Assembly (NCBI GenBank): GCA_005223035.1
Contig: NJBK01000029.1
Location: forward strand, 1-41,690
Direction of reading: 5' to 3'
Origin: Chloroflexi bacterium B3_Chlor
GTDB lineage: Bacteria > Chloroflexota > Anaerolineae > UBA7937 > B3-Chlor
Length of the DNA stretch: 41,690 nt
Shown: positions 24,062-31,767 of the stretch, piece after piece
How the letters are laid out: every line of letters begins with the position of its first letter
Numbering within the stretch: position 1 is the first letter of the stretch
The notes under the pieces: model-generated
Databases searched by the model: none
The model's input: only the letters and a program-made list of their open reading frames with translations
What the model was told of the DNA's origin: nothing
Position numbers and translations under genes: made by a program

Positions 24062-25594
24062 ATGTTAACCGACCGGCGTGGAACCCTGGCCCTATTGGGA
24101 TGCATAATCGTCCTGGCCCTATGTGCCGCCTGGATAGATCTGCCCAGCAATCCGGGGATTCACATCCATGTTGGCCCCATCAACGTGGACCGCGATATCG
24201 AGCTGCGCAGGGGATTGGATCTCCAAGGGGGCTTGCAGGTGCTGCTGGAAGCAGACCTTCCCCCAGAGGAGAGTGTGGATCCCGGGGCCATGGAAGCAAC
24301 CAGGGCCATCATCGAGCAGCGGATCAATAGCCTGGGGGTTTCTGAGCCCCTTATTCAGCTCTCCGGTGGTAGGAGGATCATCGTCGAGTTGCCCGGCATC
24401 GAGGACCCAGAGCGGGCCATCGAGACTTTCGGCGAGACGGGCCTGCTCGAGTTCATTGATGCCGGCCTCACGTTCCTGCCTGCGGGGACCCTAGTGAAGA
24501 CCACGGAGGACGTGGCGTCTCCAGCGCCCATAACGCCCACGGTGACCATCACCCCCACAATCCCGGATGCCACGGCAACCGCTATCCCCACAGCGACACC
24601 TACCGCAGAGACGGTGACGGCCACTATCACCGCTACTGCGACGATGACTGCCACTCCCTCGGCGGTGGTGACCCCCACGATCTCCCTCACCCCCGCTGTT
24701 CCTCCCACGCCCGAGGAACCGATCTATGAGACGATAATGACAGGACGCCACCTAAGAGAGGCGAGCATGGGGTTCGGCCAGCTGGGGCTGATCGAGATCC
24801 ATTTTGAATTGAACGATGAGGGCGCCGCGCTCTTTGAGCAGTACACAACGGCTCATGTCGGGCAGCTGATGTGCATCGTCCTGGACAAGGCAGTGGTGAG
24901 TTGCGCCACCATCAACGAGCCCATTCCCGGCGGAGCGGTGCGTATCACCAGGGAAGGAGGGTTTCCGCCCGAGGAAGCCGAAAGCATCGTCATCCGGCTG
25001 CGGTACGGTGCCTTGCCCATTCCCTTGCGCGTGGAGACGAACCGCACCGTTGGTCCGACGTTGGGCGAGGACTCCCTGCAGAAGAGCCTCATCGGCGGGG
25101 TGATGGGCCTGAGCACCGTGGTGCTTTTCATGCTGCTCTACTACCGTTTCCCAGGACTCCTGGCAGACGGGGCGCTGATGATTTATGCAGCCATCGTGTT
25201 CGCGCTCTTCAAATTGATACCAGTAGTTCTCACTCTGCCCGGCATCGCAGGCTTCATCCTCTCCGTGGGTATGGCTGTGGATGCCAACATCCTCATCTTC
25301 GAGCGGATGAAGGAGGAGTTGCGCGCAGGGAAAGGGTTGCGGCTGGCGGTGGAGCTGGGCTTCAGCCGTGCCTGGCCGTCCATTCGTGACTCGAATTTCT
25401 CTACCATTATCACCTGTGCCATACTGTTCTGGTTTGGGTCCTATTTCGGAGCCAGCGTCGTCAAGGGCTTTGCCCTCACCCTGGGCATCGGCGTTCTGGT
25501 CAGCATGTTCACAGCCATCGTCGTCACCCGTACCTTTCTGCGGCTGATCGTGGACCTGGACGTGGTCAAGCATCATCGCTGGTTTGGGGTGTAG
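24062..25594 (+). CDS. secD: Protein translocase subunit SecD with Thr/Pro-rich insert
   Basis: The protein has 510 residues. SecD and SecF use proton flow to help pull proteins out of the SecYEG channel. Membrane helix 1 is about 7-25, the GLDLQGGLQVLLEAD motif 51-65, and the P1 subdomain follows. The motif AVDANILIFERMKEE (405-419) and five C-terminal helices are in place. Unusual is residues 152-220: a stretch of almost only Thr, Pro, Ala, Val and Ile, placed in the outer domain before YETIMTGRHL. It resembles the linkers of this organism's lipoproteins. The frame is intact. Nine bases separate it from secF. Confidence 0.95.
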   Translation: MLTDRRGTLALLGCIIVLALCAAWIDLPSNPGIHIHVGPINVDRDIELRRGLDLQGGLQVLLEADLPPEESVDPGAMEATRAIIEQRINSLGVSEPLIQLSGGRRIIVELPGIEDPERAIETFGETGLLEFIDAGLTFLPAGTLVKTTEDVASPAPITPTVTITPTIPDATATAIPTATPTAETVTATITATATMTATPSAVVTPTISLTPAVPPTPEEPIYETIMTGRHLREASMGFGQLGLIEIHFELNDEGAALFEQYTTAHVGQLMCIVLDKAVVSCATINEPIPGGAVRITREGGFPPEEAESIVIRLRYGALPIPLRVETNRTVGPTLGEDSLQKSLIGGVMGLSTVVLFMLLYYRFPGLLADGALMIYAAIVFALFKLIPVVLTLPGIAGFILSVGMAVDANILIFERMKEELRAGKGLRLAVELGFSRAWPSIRDSNFSTIITCAILFWFGSYFGASVVKGFALTLGIGVLVSMFTAIVVTRTFLRLIVDLDVVKHHRWFGV

Positions 25595-25603
25595 GGGGTA
25601 GGC

Positions 25604-26662
25604 ATGCTTGACATAGTCGGCAAGCGCTACTGGTACTATCTCATCTCAGCCATCGTCGTCATCCCTGGACTGATCTCCCTCATCCTCTTCGGCCTCAATT
25701 TCTCGATAGACTTCACCGGGGGCTCGATATTGGAGTTGCAGTTCGACGAAAGTGGCGTCGTCGAACCAGCGCACCTGAAGGAGCTCTTCGGCGAGTACGA
25801 CTTCCACGATACCATGGTTCAGAGCTCCACGGAGAACATCTTCCTCATCCGCAGCAAAGTGTTGGACTCAGAGACCAAGCGGCAGATCGAGGAGGATATC
25901 CAGGACCGGTTGGGAGAATTCACCGAGTTGCGGTTCGAGTCCGTAGGCCCCGCGGTGGGTGGAGAGGTGCAGCAGCGGGCCTATCTAGTGGTCGGGATGG
26001 CGGCCGTAGCCATCCTGATCTACATCTCTTTTGCCTTTCGCCATGTGATGAAGCCCGTCCGCTACGGCGCCTGCGCCATCGTCGCCATGGTGCACGACAT
26101 CTTCGTGGTGGTAGGCCTGGCCTCGATCTTCGGTGTCTTGTTCGGGTGGGAAGTGGATGCTTTGTTCCTGACCGCGCTCTTGACCGTGATCGGCTTTTCG
26201 GTGCATGATAGTATCGTCGTCTTCGACCGTATCCGCGAGAACAGTAGACGGTATGCGGGGCAACCCATAGAGGACGTCGTCAACCATAGCATCATTCAGA
26301 CTCTGGATCGTTCCATCAACACCCAACTGACTGTGGTTTTCACGCTGACCGCCTTGCTGCTGTTCGGCGGCGTCACCATCAGGAATTTCGTCTGGACGCT
26401 CTTGATTGGCATCGTCAGCGGCACCTACTCCTCGATCTTCAATGCCAGCCCCCTGCTGGTGGAGTGGGAACGGCGGCCAGACCTGTTGCTATACGCGCTG
26501 TCATTCGTGATCCCTCCCGCAGGTCTCATCATTGGGCTCTATCTGGCGTTCAGGGGAAGTGACAGGTCTCAACCCTGGGCCAAGGGCTGCTTCCTGGCCG
26601 CTGTGGCCGGGGCGGTTTCTATCGGGGGTCTATTCCTGCTCAGGGGCATATTGCTGTCCTAG
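25604..26662 (+). CDS. secF: Protein translocase subunit SecF
   Basis: The protein has 352 residues, starting at ATG 25604 behind GGGGGTAGGC. Partner of SecD. Motifs: SIDFTGGSILEL (about 33-44), VGPAVGGEVQQRA at the end of the periplasmic domain, and DSIVVFDRIRENSRR in the membrane part. After the usual core the C-terminus adds about 60 residues with two more hydrophobic segments (LLYALSFVIPPAGLIIGLYLAF and the final FLAAVAGAVSIGGLFLLRGILL), longer than the common form. Expressed with secD. Confidence 0.95.
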   Translation: MLDIVGKRYWYYLISAIVVIPGLISLILFGLNFSIDFTGGSILELQFDESGVVEPAHLKELFGEYDFHDTMVQSSTENIFLIRSKVLDSETKRQIEEDIQDRLGEFTELRFESVGPAVGGEVQQRAYLVVGMAAVAILIYISFAFRHVMKPVRYGACAIVAMVHDIFVVVGLASIFGVLFGWEVDALFLTALLTVIGFSVHDSIVVFDRIRENSRRYAGQPIEDVVNHSIIQTLDRSINTQLTVVFTLTALLLFGGVTIRNFVWTLLIGIVSGTYSSIFNASPLLVEWERRPDLLLYALSFVIPPAGLIIGLYLAFRGSDRSQPWAKGCFLAAVAGAVSIGGLFLLRGILLS

Positions 26663-26802
26663 GGGCTCCGCCCGGGAGGCGGCGCCACATGAGTGGTGGT
26701 ATAGTATGGTCGCCGGTGGAGTGGGAGCGTAGTGGCAAATAACCCCAGGGAGATCAGACCGAAAATCGAACGTAGCTTGAATCAAGGTAAAGGAGAAGAG
26801 AG

Positions 26803-27657
26803 ATGAATAACAGAACAAGAGTATTGACCGCTGTGTTGGGCCTGACCCTTCTGGCCTCGCTCACGCTGGCCTGCATTCCGGGCCTACCTGGTCTGGGGGG
26901 CGGGGTAACGGAAGAGGAGACGCCTACACCACCGCCCGCAGAGGTGCGATGCGGGGATGGGGTTTGCGAGGGCCCGGAGAACCCTCAGAACTGCCCGCAA
27001 GACTGCGAGACGCCCGAGCCAACACCTCCTCCGGAGCAGTTGCCTTTCGAGTTGGACGTGGAGGCCCTGGAGAATCTGAGCTCGTACGCATACACCCTCC
27101 ACATTGATGGGCTGAGCAGTATGGAAGGGACCACGGAAGACGTCGTGCTCGACATCGAGGGCCAGCGCCAGAGCCAGCCGACCAAGGCGGAACAACTGAG
27201 CTTCTCCAGCGTGTCGGAGGGTGAGTCCACCAGCATGGAGATGATCTACATCGAGGAAGTGGGGAAGATGTGGATGCGAGAGGGTGGAGACGCGTGGCAG
27301 GAGATCCCAGTCATGGATGAGTCCATGCTCGACATCTTCGACATGTTCAGCATGCTTTATTGGTGGGAGAGCTTCTTCGCGGGTGACCCTGAGGACGCGC
27401 AATACTTGGGACAGGAGATGATGAACGGCGTCCTGACCAACCACTACCAAATCACGGAGGCCGGCGCCTGGGGTTACGCCGTCGGTTGCACGTGGGCCTC
27501 GGTGCAGGACGATACCTGGGTCGCGGTGGATGGGAGCTTCCCGGTTAAGAGGCAGTCTGACGCCGCTGGCGAGTGCCAGGGAGAGAGCGGTGAGGTGAGC
27601 TTCCTGATGGAAATCCGCAATGTCAACCAACCCGTTAGCATCAGCCCACCTATGTAG
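26803..27657 (+). CDS. Lipoprotein with a C-G-D-G-x-C cysteine knot-like motif
   Basis: The protein has 284 residues; AAAGGAGAAGAGAG precedes ATG 26803. The signal peptide ends in LTLAC (Cys24). Residues 50-68 are CGDGVCEGPENPQNCPQDC, a four-Cys motif common in secreted proteins and possibly metal-binding. After a Pro-rich linker (69-80) comes a beta-rich domain (about 85-280) with features of LolA/LppX-like lipid-binding lipoproteins: a helix pair, then MEMIYIEEVGKMWMREGGDAWQEIP and a run of strands. That last assignment is tentative. A terminator follows. Confidence 0.75.
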   Translation: MNNRTRVLTAVLGLTLLASLTLACIPGLPGLGGGVTEEETPTPPPAEVRCGDGVCEGPENPQNCPQDCETPEPTPPPEQLPFELDVEALENLSSYAYTLHIDGLSSMEGTTEDVVLDIEGQRQSQPTKAEQLSFSSVSEGESTSMEMIYIEEVGKMWMREGGDAWQEIPVMDESMLDIFDMFSMLYWWESFFAGDPEDAQYLGQEMMNGVLTNHYQITEAGAWGYAVGCTWASVQDDTWVAVDGSFPVKRQSDAAGECQGESGEVSFLMEIRNVNQPVSISPPM

Positions 27658-27669
27658 GTCACGCACGGT

Positions 27670-27710
27670 GGGGCCAGCGTGGAGAGGGCGCTGGCCCCGC
27701 TTTTCCCTTT
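27670..27710 (+). terminator. Intrinsic terminator
   Basis: GGGGCCAGCG (27670-27679) pairs with CGCTGGCCCC (27689-27698), loop nine bases, followed by GCTTTTCCCTTTA. It ends the message of the upstream lipoprotein. Confidence 0.85.
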
Positions 27711-27716
27711 ATTGCC

Positions 27717-28535
27717 ATGGTGGGAGCACGGATTGCGTTGGGCATTGGGCTGGCGACAGTAATCATCTTGGCCGCCTGTGGAGGGGGTATAGTCGGTCAG
27801 GCCACGCTTGCGCCTGTGCCCCCGATTTCCCTGGAATATGACCACCAAGCCGGGGCTCTGATTGTGGAGGCCGACACCTATGGGGGACTGATGCCTCCTC
27901 CGGCGGGCAGGCACGTGCCTCAGTTGAGCATCTACGGCGATGGCTTCGTGGTTCTCGGGGGCGAGGATGAGCAGTTCAGGGTGGGCACCGACCGCGTGGT
28001 CACGACGGGACATGTTAGCGAGGAGGAACTCAGCCAGCTCCTGAGCTTCATCGCAGATAGCGGGTTGTTCCAGCTGGAGGATCGCTACTTGCCTTCCCCC
28101 GCTCTTCCCGATATGCCCTGGAGGGATGTCACCGTCCATCTCCTCGACACCTCAAAGACTGTCAGCATCTATCCCTTCGACTTCGAGGATGCCCCAGAGG
28201 CCTTCTGGGAGGTATACAATGAGGTTGTGGGCGTACGTCCCTCGGATGCCACTGTCTTCACGCCCACCTCCGGAACACTGATCGCCACCGACCTTGGCCC
28301 CATAGAGGATCTCCCCGGCGGTCGGCAGAGCCAGGTCGCCCCATGGGATACGCCGTTGGTTGCCATAGCCCTCCCCGACGCAACACAGGGATCTCACCTG
28401 CAAGGGGAACAGTACAGCGTAGTCGAGGAGTTCCTTCTCCGCTATCCTCCCGGTCAGCTTTTTGGCTCGCAAGAGGGGCGGGCCTATCAGGTCCTTCTGG
28501 AAGCCGATCTGCCCTGGGAAGATACCCAACCGTAG
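27717..28535 (+). CDS. Lipoprotein of unknown function
   Basis: The protein has 272 residues; the signal peptide ends in LAAC (Cys21). I recognise no family. The mature part begins with strand-rich sequence (SLEYDHQAGALIVEADTYGG), has a helix HVSEEELSQLLSFIADSGLFQL, as in proteins that tie a reading to a short peptide helix, and later a VTVHLLDTSKTVSIYPFDF strand pair. ATG 27717 has no Shine-Dalgarno and lies straight behind a terminator, so translation start and transcription are unclear. Its last 20 codons have a diverged copy at 28698-28757. Confidence 0.7.
   Translation: MVGARIALGIGLATVIILAACGGGIVGQATLAPVPPISLEYDHQAGALIVEADTYGGLMPPPAGRHVPQLSIYGDGFVVLGGEDEQFRVGTDRVVTTGHVSEEELSQLLSFIADSGLFQLEDRYLPSPALPDMPWRDVTVHLLDTSKTVSIYPFDFEDAPEAFWEVYNEVVGVRPSDATVFTPTSGTLIATDLGPIEDLPGGRQSQVAPWDTPLVAIALPDATQGSHLQGEQYSVVEEFLLRYPPGQLFGSQEGRAYQVLLEADLPWEDTQP
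28503..28535 (+). repeat. Direct repeat, copy 1 (3' end of the lipoprotein gene)
   Basis: These 33 bases, encoding the end of the lipoprotein (ADLPWEDTQP-stop), match 28725-28757 at 28 of 33 positions by my count. Similarity extends weakly about 30 bases to the left. Confidence 0.7.
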
Positions 28536-28556
28536 GACAGGTTGTCAACCTGTCCT
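28534..28556. repeat. Near-perfect palindrome after the lipoprotein gene
   Basis: AGGACAGGTTG (28534-28544) and CAACCTGTCCT (28546-28556) are exact inverted copies around a single T; the element overlaps the gene's stop codon. It could form a cruciform or a transcript-end hairpin, and looks like a REP-type dispersed palindrome. Confidence 0.7.
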
Positions 28557-28724
28557 GCGGCGCTCACGGCATAGGCACGCAGTACGCCGAGCAATTGCCC
28601 CCGATTCACCCCAGAGACTTCACGACGAAGAGTCTCCTCGTACATGATATCGACATGCCAGCAGGCCATGCGATACCATGGCACGAGAGGGTCGGGAGGC
28701 ACGGGCTTCTCATGTTCTTCAGGA

Positions 28725-28757
28725 CGCTGATCTGCCCTGGGAAAACACCCAGCGGTA
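28725..28757 (+). repeat. Direct repeat, copy 2 (orphan gene end)
   Basis: Reads ADLPWENTQR-stop in the frame matching copy 1, preceded by EARASHVLQD against EGRAYQVLLE. It is an orphan 3' end with no open gene before it, since a stop interrupts the frame at 28645. The rest of 28536-28877 holds the palindrome at 28534-28556 and the promoter at 28827, and otherwise nothing I recognise. Confidence 0.6.
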
Positions 28758-28826
28758 GCAGCGCGGCATGCCGTGCCGTGACCTTCAGTTCATCCCATCA
28801 ACCTGGCAACGAAGGTTCTGTTGGAC

Positions 28827-28846
28827 TATAATATCGGCGAGCGATA
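28827..28846 (+). promoter_or_regulatory. -10 box and candidate PadR operator
   Basis: TATAAT at 28827-28832 has only a weak -35 upstream. Overlapping it is the inverted repeat TATCG-gcgag-CGATA (28832-28846). As the next gene is a PadR regulator, autoregulation here is plausible. Confidence 0.45.
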
Positions 28847-28877
28847 ACGTGGTGCGATATTACGGACACGTGGGGCG

Positions 28878-29189
28878 ATGATCAGGGAGTTCTTTCTTGG
28901 CTTCATAAGAATTCACATTTTGTACCATGCGTCAAAGGAGCCGGTCTACGGTGCGTGGCTGATGCAGGAGCTAGCGCGTCACGGCTATGAGCTCAGCCCC
29001 GGCACGCTGTACCCTGCTTTGCACGTTTTGGAGCGCGACGGTTACTTGAGCAAGGAAGTACGCGTCATTGAGGGGCGGCAGCGGAAGTACTATCGGATCA
29101 CCGACCGAGGACAGATGGTGCTGGTCGAGGCCCGTGGCAGAATCGCAGAACTGGTGCACGAGGTGTTGGACGAAGGAGCAGACGCATGA
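28878..29189 (+). CDS. PadR family transcriptional regulator
   Basis: The protein has 103 residues, a winged helix with a short C-terminal dimerisation helix. Motifs: VYGAWLMQEL, LSPGTLYPALHVLERDGYL, and the wing EGRQRKYYRITDRG. PadR proteins repress neighbouring genes, often transporters, and release on ligand binding. Its stop overlaps the start of the following transporter by four bases (ATGA), so they are co-expressed and it probably controls that pair. The ribosome site (GGGGCG) is weak. Confidence 0.93.
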   Translation: MIREFFLGFIRIHILYHASKEPVYGAWLMQELARHGYELSPGTLYPALHVLERDGYLSKEVRVIEGRQRKYYRITDRGQMVLVEARGRIAELVHEVLDEGADA

Positions 29190-30445
29190 ACAGCGGAGAG
29201 CGGCCAACGGGCGCTCCTTCACAAGCTAGCCACGGCTGGCGGAGGGTGCCGCGCAATGTCTGGGTCCTAAGCATCACCAGCTATCTCACCGACGTCTCCA
29301 GTGAGATGATCGTCAGTCTCTTGCCTCTCTTCCTGGCCAACGTGCTGGGGGCTGGCACCTCGGTGATAGGCCTGATAGAGGGGCTGGCGGAGACCACGGC
29401 CAGTGTGTTGAAGGTCTTCTCTGGCTGGTTGTCGGACAAGCTGGGGCAGCGCAAGTGGCTAACGGTGGCGGGCTATGGATTGTCCACTCTGGTCAAGCCC
29501 TTCCTATACTTCGCCACGACCTGGTCCTGGGTCTTGGGAGTGCGTTTTGCCGACAGGGTGGGCAAGGGCATTCGGACTGCACCTCGTGACGCCCTCATCG
29601 CGGATTCGATAGACGAGACCCAGCGGGGACTCAGCTTTGGGCTACACCGGGCCATGGATACGGCAGGGGCTTTCACCGGATTGCTCATTGCCGCGGCGGT
29701 GATCTGGGCGATCCAGGCGGGCGGCGGCATCCTGCAACGGGTGACCTTTCAGACGGTCGTGTTAGTGAGTATCGTCCCGGCGGCGGTGGCCGTGCTGGTG
29801 TTGGCCTTCGGCGCGCGGGATATGCCCAGGCGGCGTGAGCCAGCCAGGGCGCCTTCGCTTACCCTTGGAGGGTTCGATGCCCGCTATCGAGGGTTCTTGG
29901 TCATCCTGGTGGTATTCACCTTGGGCAACTCGTCGGATGCGTTTCTCATCCTTCGCGCCCAGGAGCGCGGGCTATCGGTCCTGGCGGTGATGGGCGCGTT
30001 ACTCACGCTGAATCTGGTGTACAGCCTGGTTTCCAGTCCGGCGGGGGTGCTCTCGGACCGAATCGGTCGGCGACGGCTTATGGTTGGTGGCTGGCTGATA
30101 TACGGACTGGCATACTTGGGCTTTGGCCTCGCTAGCGCGGGATGGCAGATATGGTTGCTATACGCCTTGTACGGGGTGTACTACGGGATGACCGAAGGTG
30201 TGGCCAGGGCCTTGGTGGCCGACATGGTCAGGCCAGAGGAGCACGGAACGGCCTACGGTGTATACAACGCAATTGTCGGAGTGACCGCCTTTCCAGCCAG
30301 TTTGATCGCCGGCCTACTGTGGCAGGGGTTGGGCCCTTGGCAAGGTTTCGGCCCGGCAGCGCCCTTCCTCTTCGGAGCTGGGCTGGCTCTGGTTGCCGCG
30401 CTATTGATGACCGTGTGGATGCCCAGGTTGAAGGGGGGAGGCTAG
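29186..30445 (+). CDS. Major facilitator superfamily transporter
   Basis: The protein has 419 residues with about twelve hydrophobic helices. The N-terminal motifs SITSYLTDVSSEMIVSLLPLFL, GLIEGLAETTASVLK, DRVGKGIRTAPRDALIADS and FGLHRAMDTAGA belong to a common MFS branch often annotated as efflux or resistance transporters. The loop between helices 2 and 3 carries SGWLSDKLGQRKW. The substrate is unknown. Translationally coupled to the PadR gene (overlap ATGA), which suggests substrate-induced efflux. Confidence 0.9.
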   Translation: MNSGERPTGAPSQASHGWRRVPRNVWVLSITSYLTDVSSEMIVSLLPLFLANVLGAGTSVIGLIEGLAETTASVLKVFSGWLSDKLGQRKWLTVAGYGLSTLVKPFLYFATTWSWVLGVRFADRVGKGIRTAPRDALIADSIDETQRGLSFGLHRAMDTAGAFTGLLIAAAVIWAIQAGGGILQRVTFQTVVLVSIVPAAVAVLVLAFGARDMPRRREPARAPSLTLGGFDARYRGFLVILVVFTLGNSSDAFLILRAQERGLSVLAVMGALLTLNLVYSLVSSPAGVLSDRIGRRRLMVGGWLIYGLAYLGFGLASAGWQIWLLYALYGVYYGMTEGVARALVADMVRPEEHGTAYGVYNAIVGVTAFPASLIAGLLWQGLGPWQGFGPAAPFLFGAGLALVAALLMTVWMPRLKGGG

Positions 30446-30465
30446 AACAACAGAGCCGAGGGGAG

Positions 30466-30481
30466 GACGGATCACTCCGTC
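30466..30481. terminator. Small hairpin between convergent genes
   Basis: GACGGA (30466-30471) pairs with TCCGTC (30476-30481) over a TCAC loop at the meeting point of the MFS and pncC genes. It overlaps the pncC stop, has no U-run, and is a weak candidate for either strand. Confidence 0.3.
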
Positions 30482-30957
30482 AGGAACTCGTGGAGCAACC
30501 TCAGCGCCGCTTCCGCCGATAGTCTCTTGTTCTCTCTACGGTCCCCCTGCCAAACATGCTTCTGCCACACATCTACGCCCTGGGCAGCCAGCGCTATGTA
30601 GACCAACCCTACCGGCTTCTCTGGCGTGCCGCCGGTGGGCCCGGCGATGCCGGTCACTGACAGGGCTAGATCTGTCCCCAGGAGCCGCCGAGCTCCCTGG
30701 GCCATAGCCACCGCAGTCTCTTTGCTCACCGCGCCCTGCTCTACTAGGGTCTCGTGGGGGACGCCCAGTATCCGCTCCTTGGCCTCGTTGGAGTAGCTGA
30801 TCACTCCGCCCTGGAAGTAGGCCGAACTGCCCGACACGCTGGTGATAAGGTGGCCGAGCAATCCTCCGGTGCAGGACTCCGCCACGGCCAGAGTCCAACC
30901 CCGCTGGGTCAACAGCTCGCCCATCTGCTTCGCCAACTCTTCTCGCTCGTTGTCCAT
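30472..30957 (-). CDS. pncC: CinA C-terminal domain protein, nicotinamide-nucleotide amidase
   Basis: The protein has 161 residues from ATG 30957, the size of stand-alone PncC, which deamidates NMN to nicotinate mononucleotide in the pyridine-nucleotide cycle. Motifs: [11 protein letters not shown] (about 22-32), [12 protein letters not shown], and [18 protein letters not shown]. The start is uncertain: a TTG at 30984 would add nine residues, and neither has a good ribosome site. Same strand as, and 38 bases after, the deoxyribosyltransferase-like gene. Confidence 0.9.
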   Translation of the reverse strand: MDNEREELAKQMGELLTQRGWTLAVAESCTGGLLGHLITSVSGSSAYFQGGVISYSNEAKERILGVPHETLVEQGAVSKETAVAMAQGARRLLGTDLALSVTGIAGPTGGTPEKPVGLVYIALAAQGVDVWQKHVWQGDRRENKRLSAEAALRLLHEFLTE

Positions 30958-30995
30958 ACTGTGGTTCCCGCGCAGCCGATCCAAGCCGCCGACCG

Positions 30996-31424
30996 CTAGC
31001 GGCCTGGGGATATGTTCGCCGGTCCATCGCTAGCTATGAACTCGGCGAACTCTTCCATGGTGGCGAACACTTGGTCCGACAGGAACTTGATAACCCAGTT
31101 CTCAGCCATAGGAGAGATGCTCAGGATCCGAGCCCCAGCTCCGTAGGCCTGCCACATCTCGATGGCGGTCCCCATGCTGGCCTCAGGAAGGTATGCGATG
31201 AGGAAATCAGCCTCCTTGGCCCGGTTGGCCAGATCCAGAAAGGTCTGCTTGCCCTCCACAGGGCCATAGTAGGGGCTCTCCGGATATAGCTCGAAAGGAC
31301 AGATTACCTCGGCCTCAGCGTACTGCCCCAGGATGATCTCCCTTATGGTGGTCCGGTAGTCCTGACCGCAGATGTCGTCATCCTGGCGAGACCCCTGCAT
31401 GATGCCGGCGATGAAGAAACGCAA
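30996..31424 (-). CDS. Nucleoside 2-deoxyribosyltransferase-like protein
   Basis: From TTG 31424, which has GGAGGG four bases ahead, the protein is 142 residues and begins with [12 protein letters not shown], the first strand and loop of nucleoside 2-deoxyribosyltransferase-like / DUF4406-type proteins. Later come [37 protein letters not shown] and GARILSISP, matching a Rossmann-type fold with a Glu after the S-x-G-T turn as the likely nucleophile or base. The open frame extends to GTG 31580, and those 52 residues (VTESLGFRYLLSAYWWDE) might also be translated. The substrate is unknown. Confidence 0.65.
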   Translation of the reverse strand: MRFFIAGIMQGSRQDDDICGQDYRTTIREIILGQYAEAEVICPFELYPESPYYGPVEGKQTFLDLANRAKEADFLIAYLPEASMGTAIEMWQAYGAGARILSISPMAENWVIKFLSDQVFATMEEFAEFIASDGPANISPGR

Positions 31425-31678
31425 GAGACCCTCCAACTCCAAGTGATGATCCAGTAGGGATTCTACCACATCTGCCGCTGAGAACCTAGCCTCGTCCCAC
31501 CAGTATGCAGAGAGAAGATAGCGAAAGCCAAGGGACTCAGTCACCCTAGCGCGGGAATTCATCCCGCACGAACCCGCCACGATATGTAGTCTGCTGAGTC
31601 ATACGATCGGCTGGCTGAGTCGCTGGAATTCCGCAGCGTAGGGCGCTACACTGGTTTGATGGCTTCTGCCGACAGATC

Positions 31679-31707
31679 TTGATATGTCTGTCGAACGGTG
31701 GTATAGT
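31679..31707 (+). promoter_or_regulatory. Promoter for priA
   Basis: TTGATA (31679-31684) and TATAGT (31702-31707) with a 17-base spacer. It overlaps the first codons of the long open frame starting at 31684, which argues for translation beginning at ATG 31768. Confidence 0.65.
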
Positions 31708-31767
31708 CTTTTAGGGTTGGACCGTGTTCTCCGCCGGTTCCTCAAGGCGCAGTACGCAGGCAAGGTG

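Noticed and set aside
24752-25576. Long antisense frames over secD, priA (32101-33219) and phnD (21319-22005)
   Set aside because: They are mirror frames caused by GC-rich codon bias, with no ribosome sites, Gln/His-rich composition and no recognisable domain, and they lie fully within strongly supported genes.
28343-28831. 162-codon plus-strand frame across the gap after the lipoprotein
   Set aside because: It overlaps the 3' end of the lipoprotein in another frame, has no start signal, and has Ser/Arg/Gly-rich composition.
31684-31767. PriA start at 31684
   Set aside because: The promoter -10 (31702-31707) lies inside, so those codons would not be transcribed; ATG 31768 leads straight into the PriA N-terminal domain.
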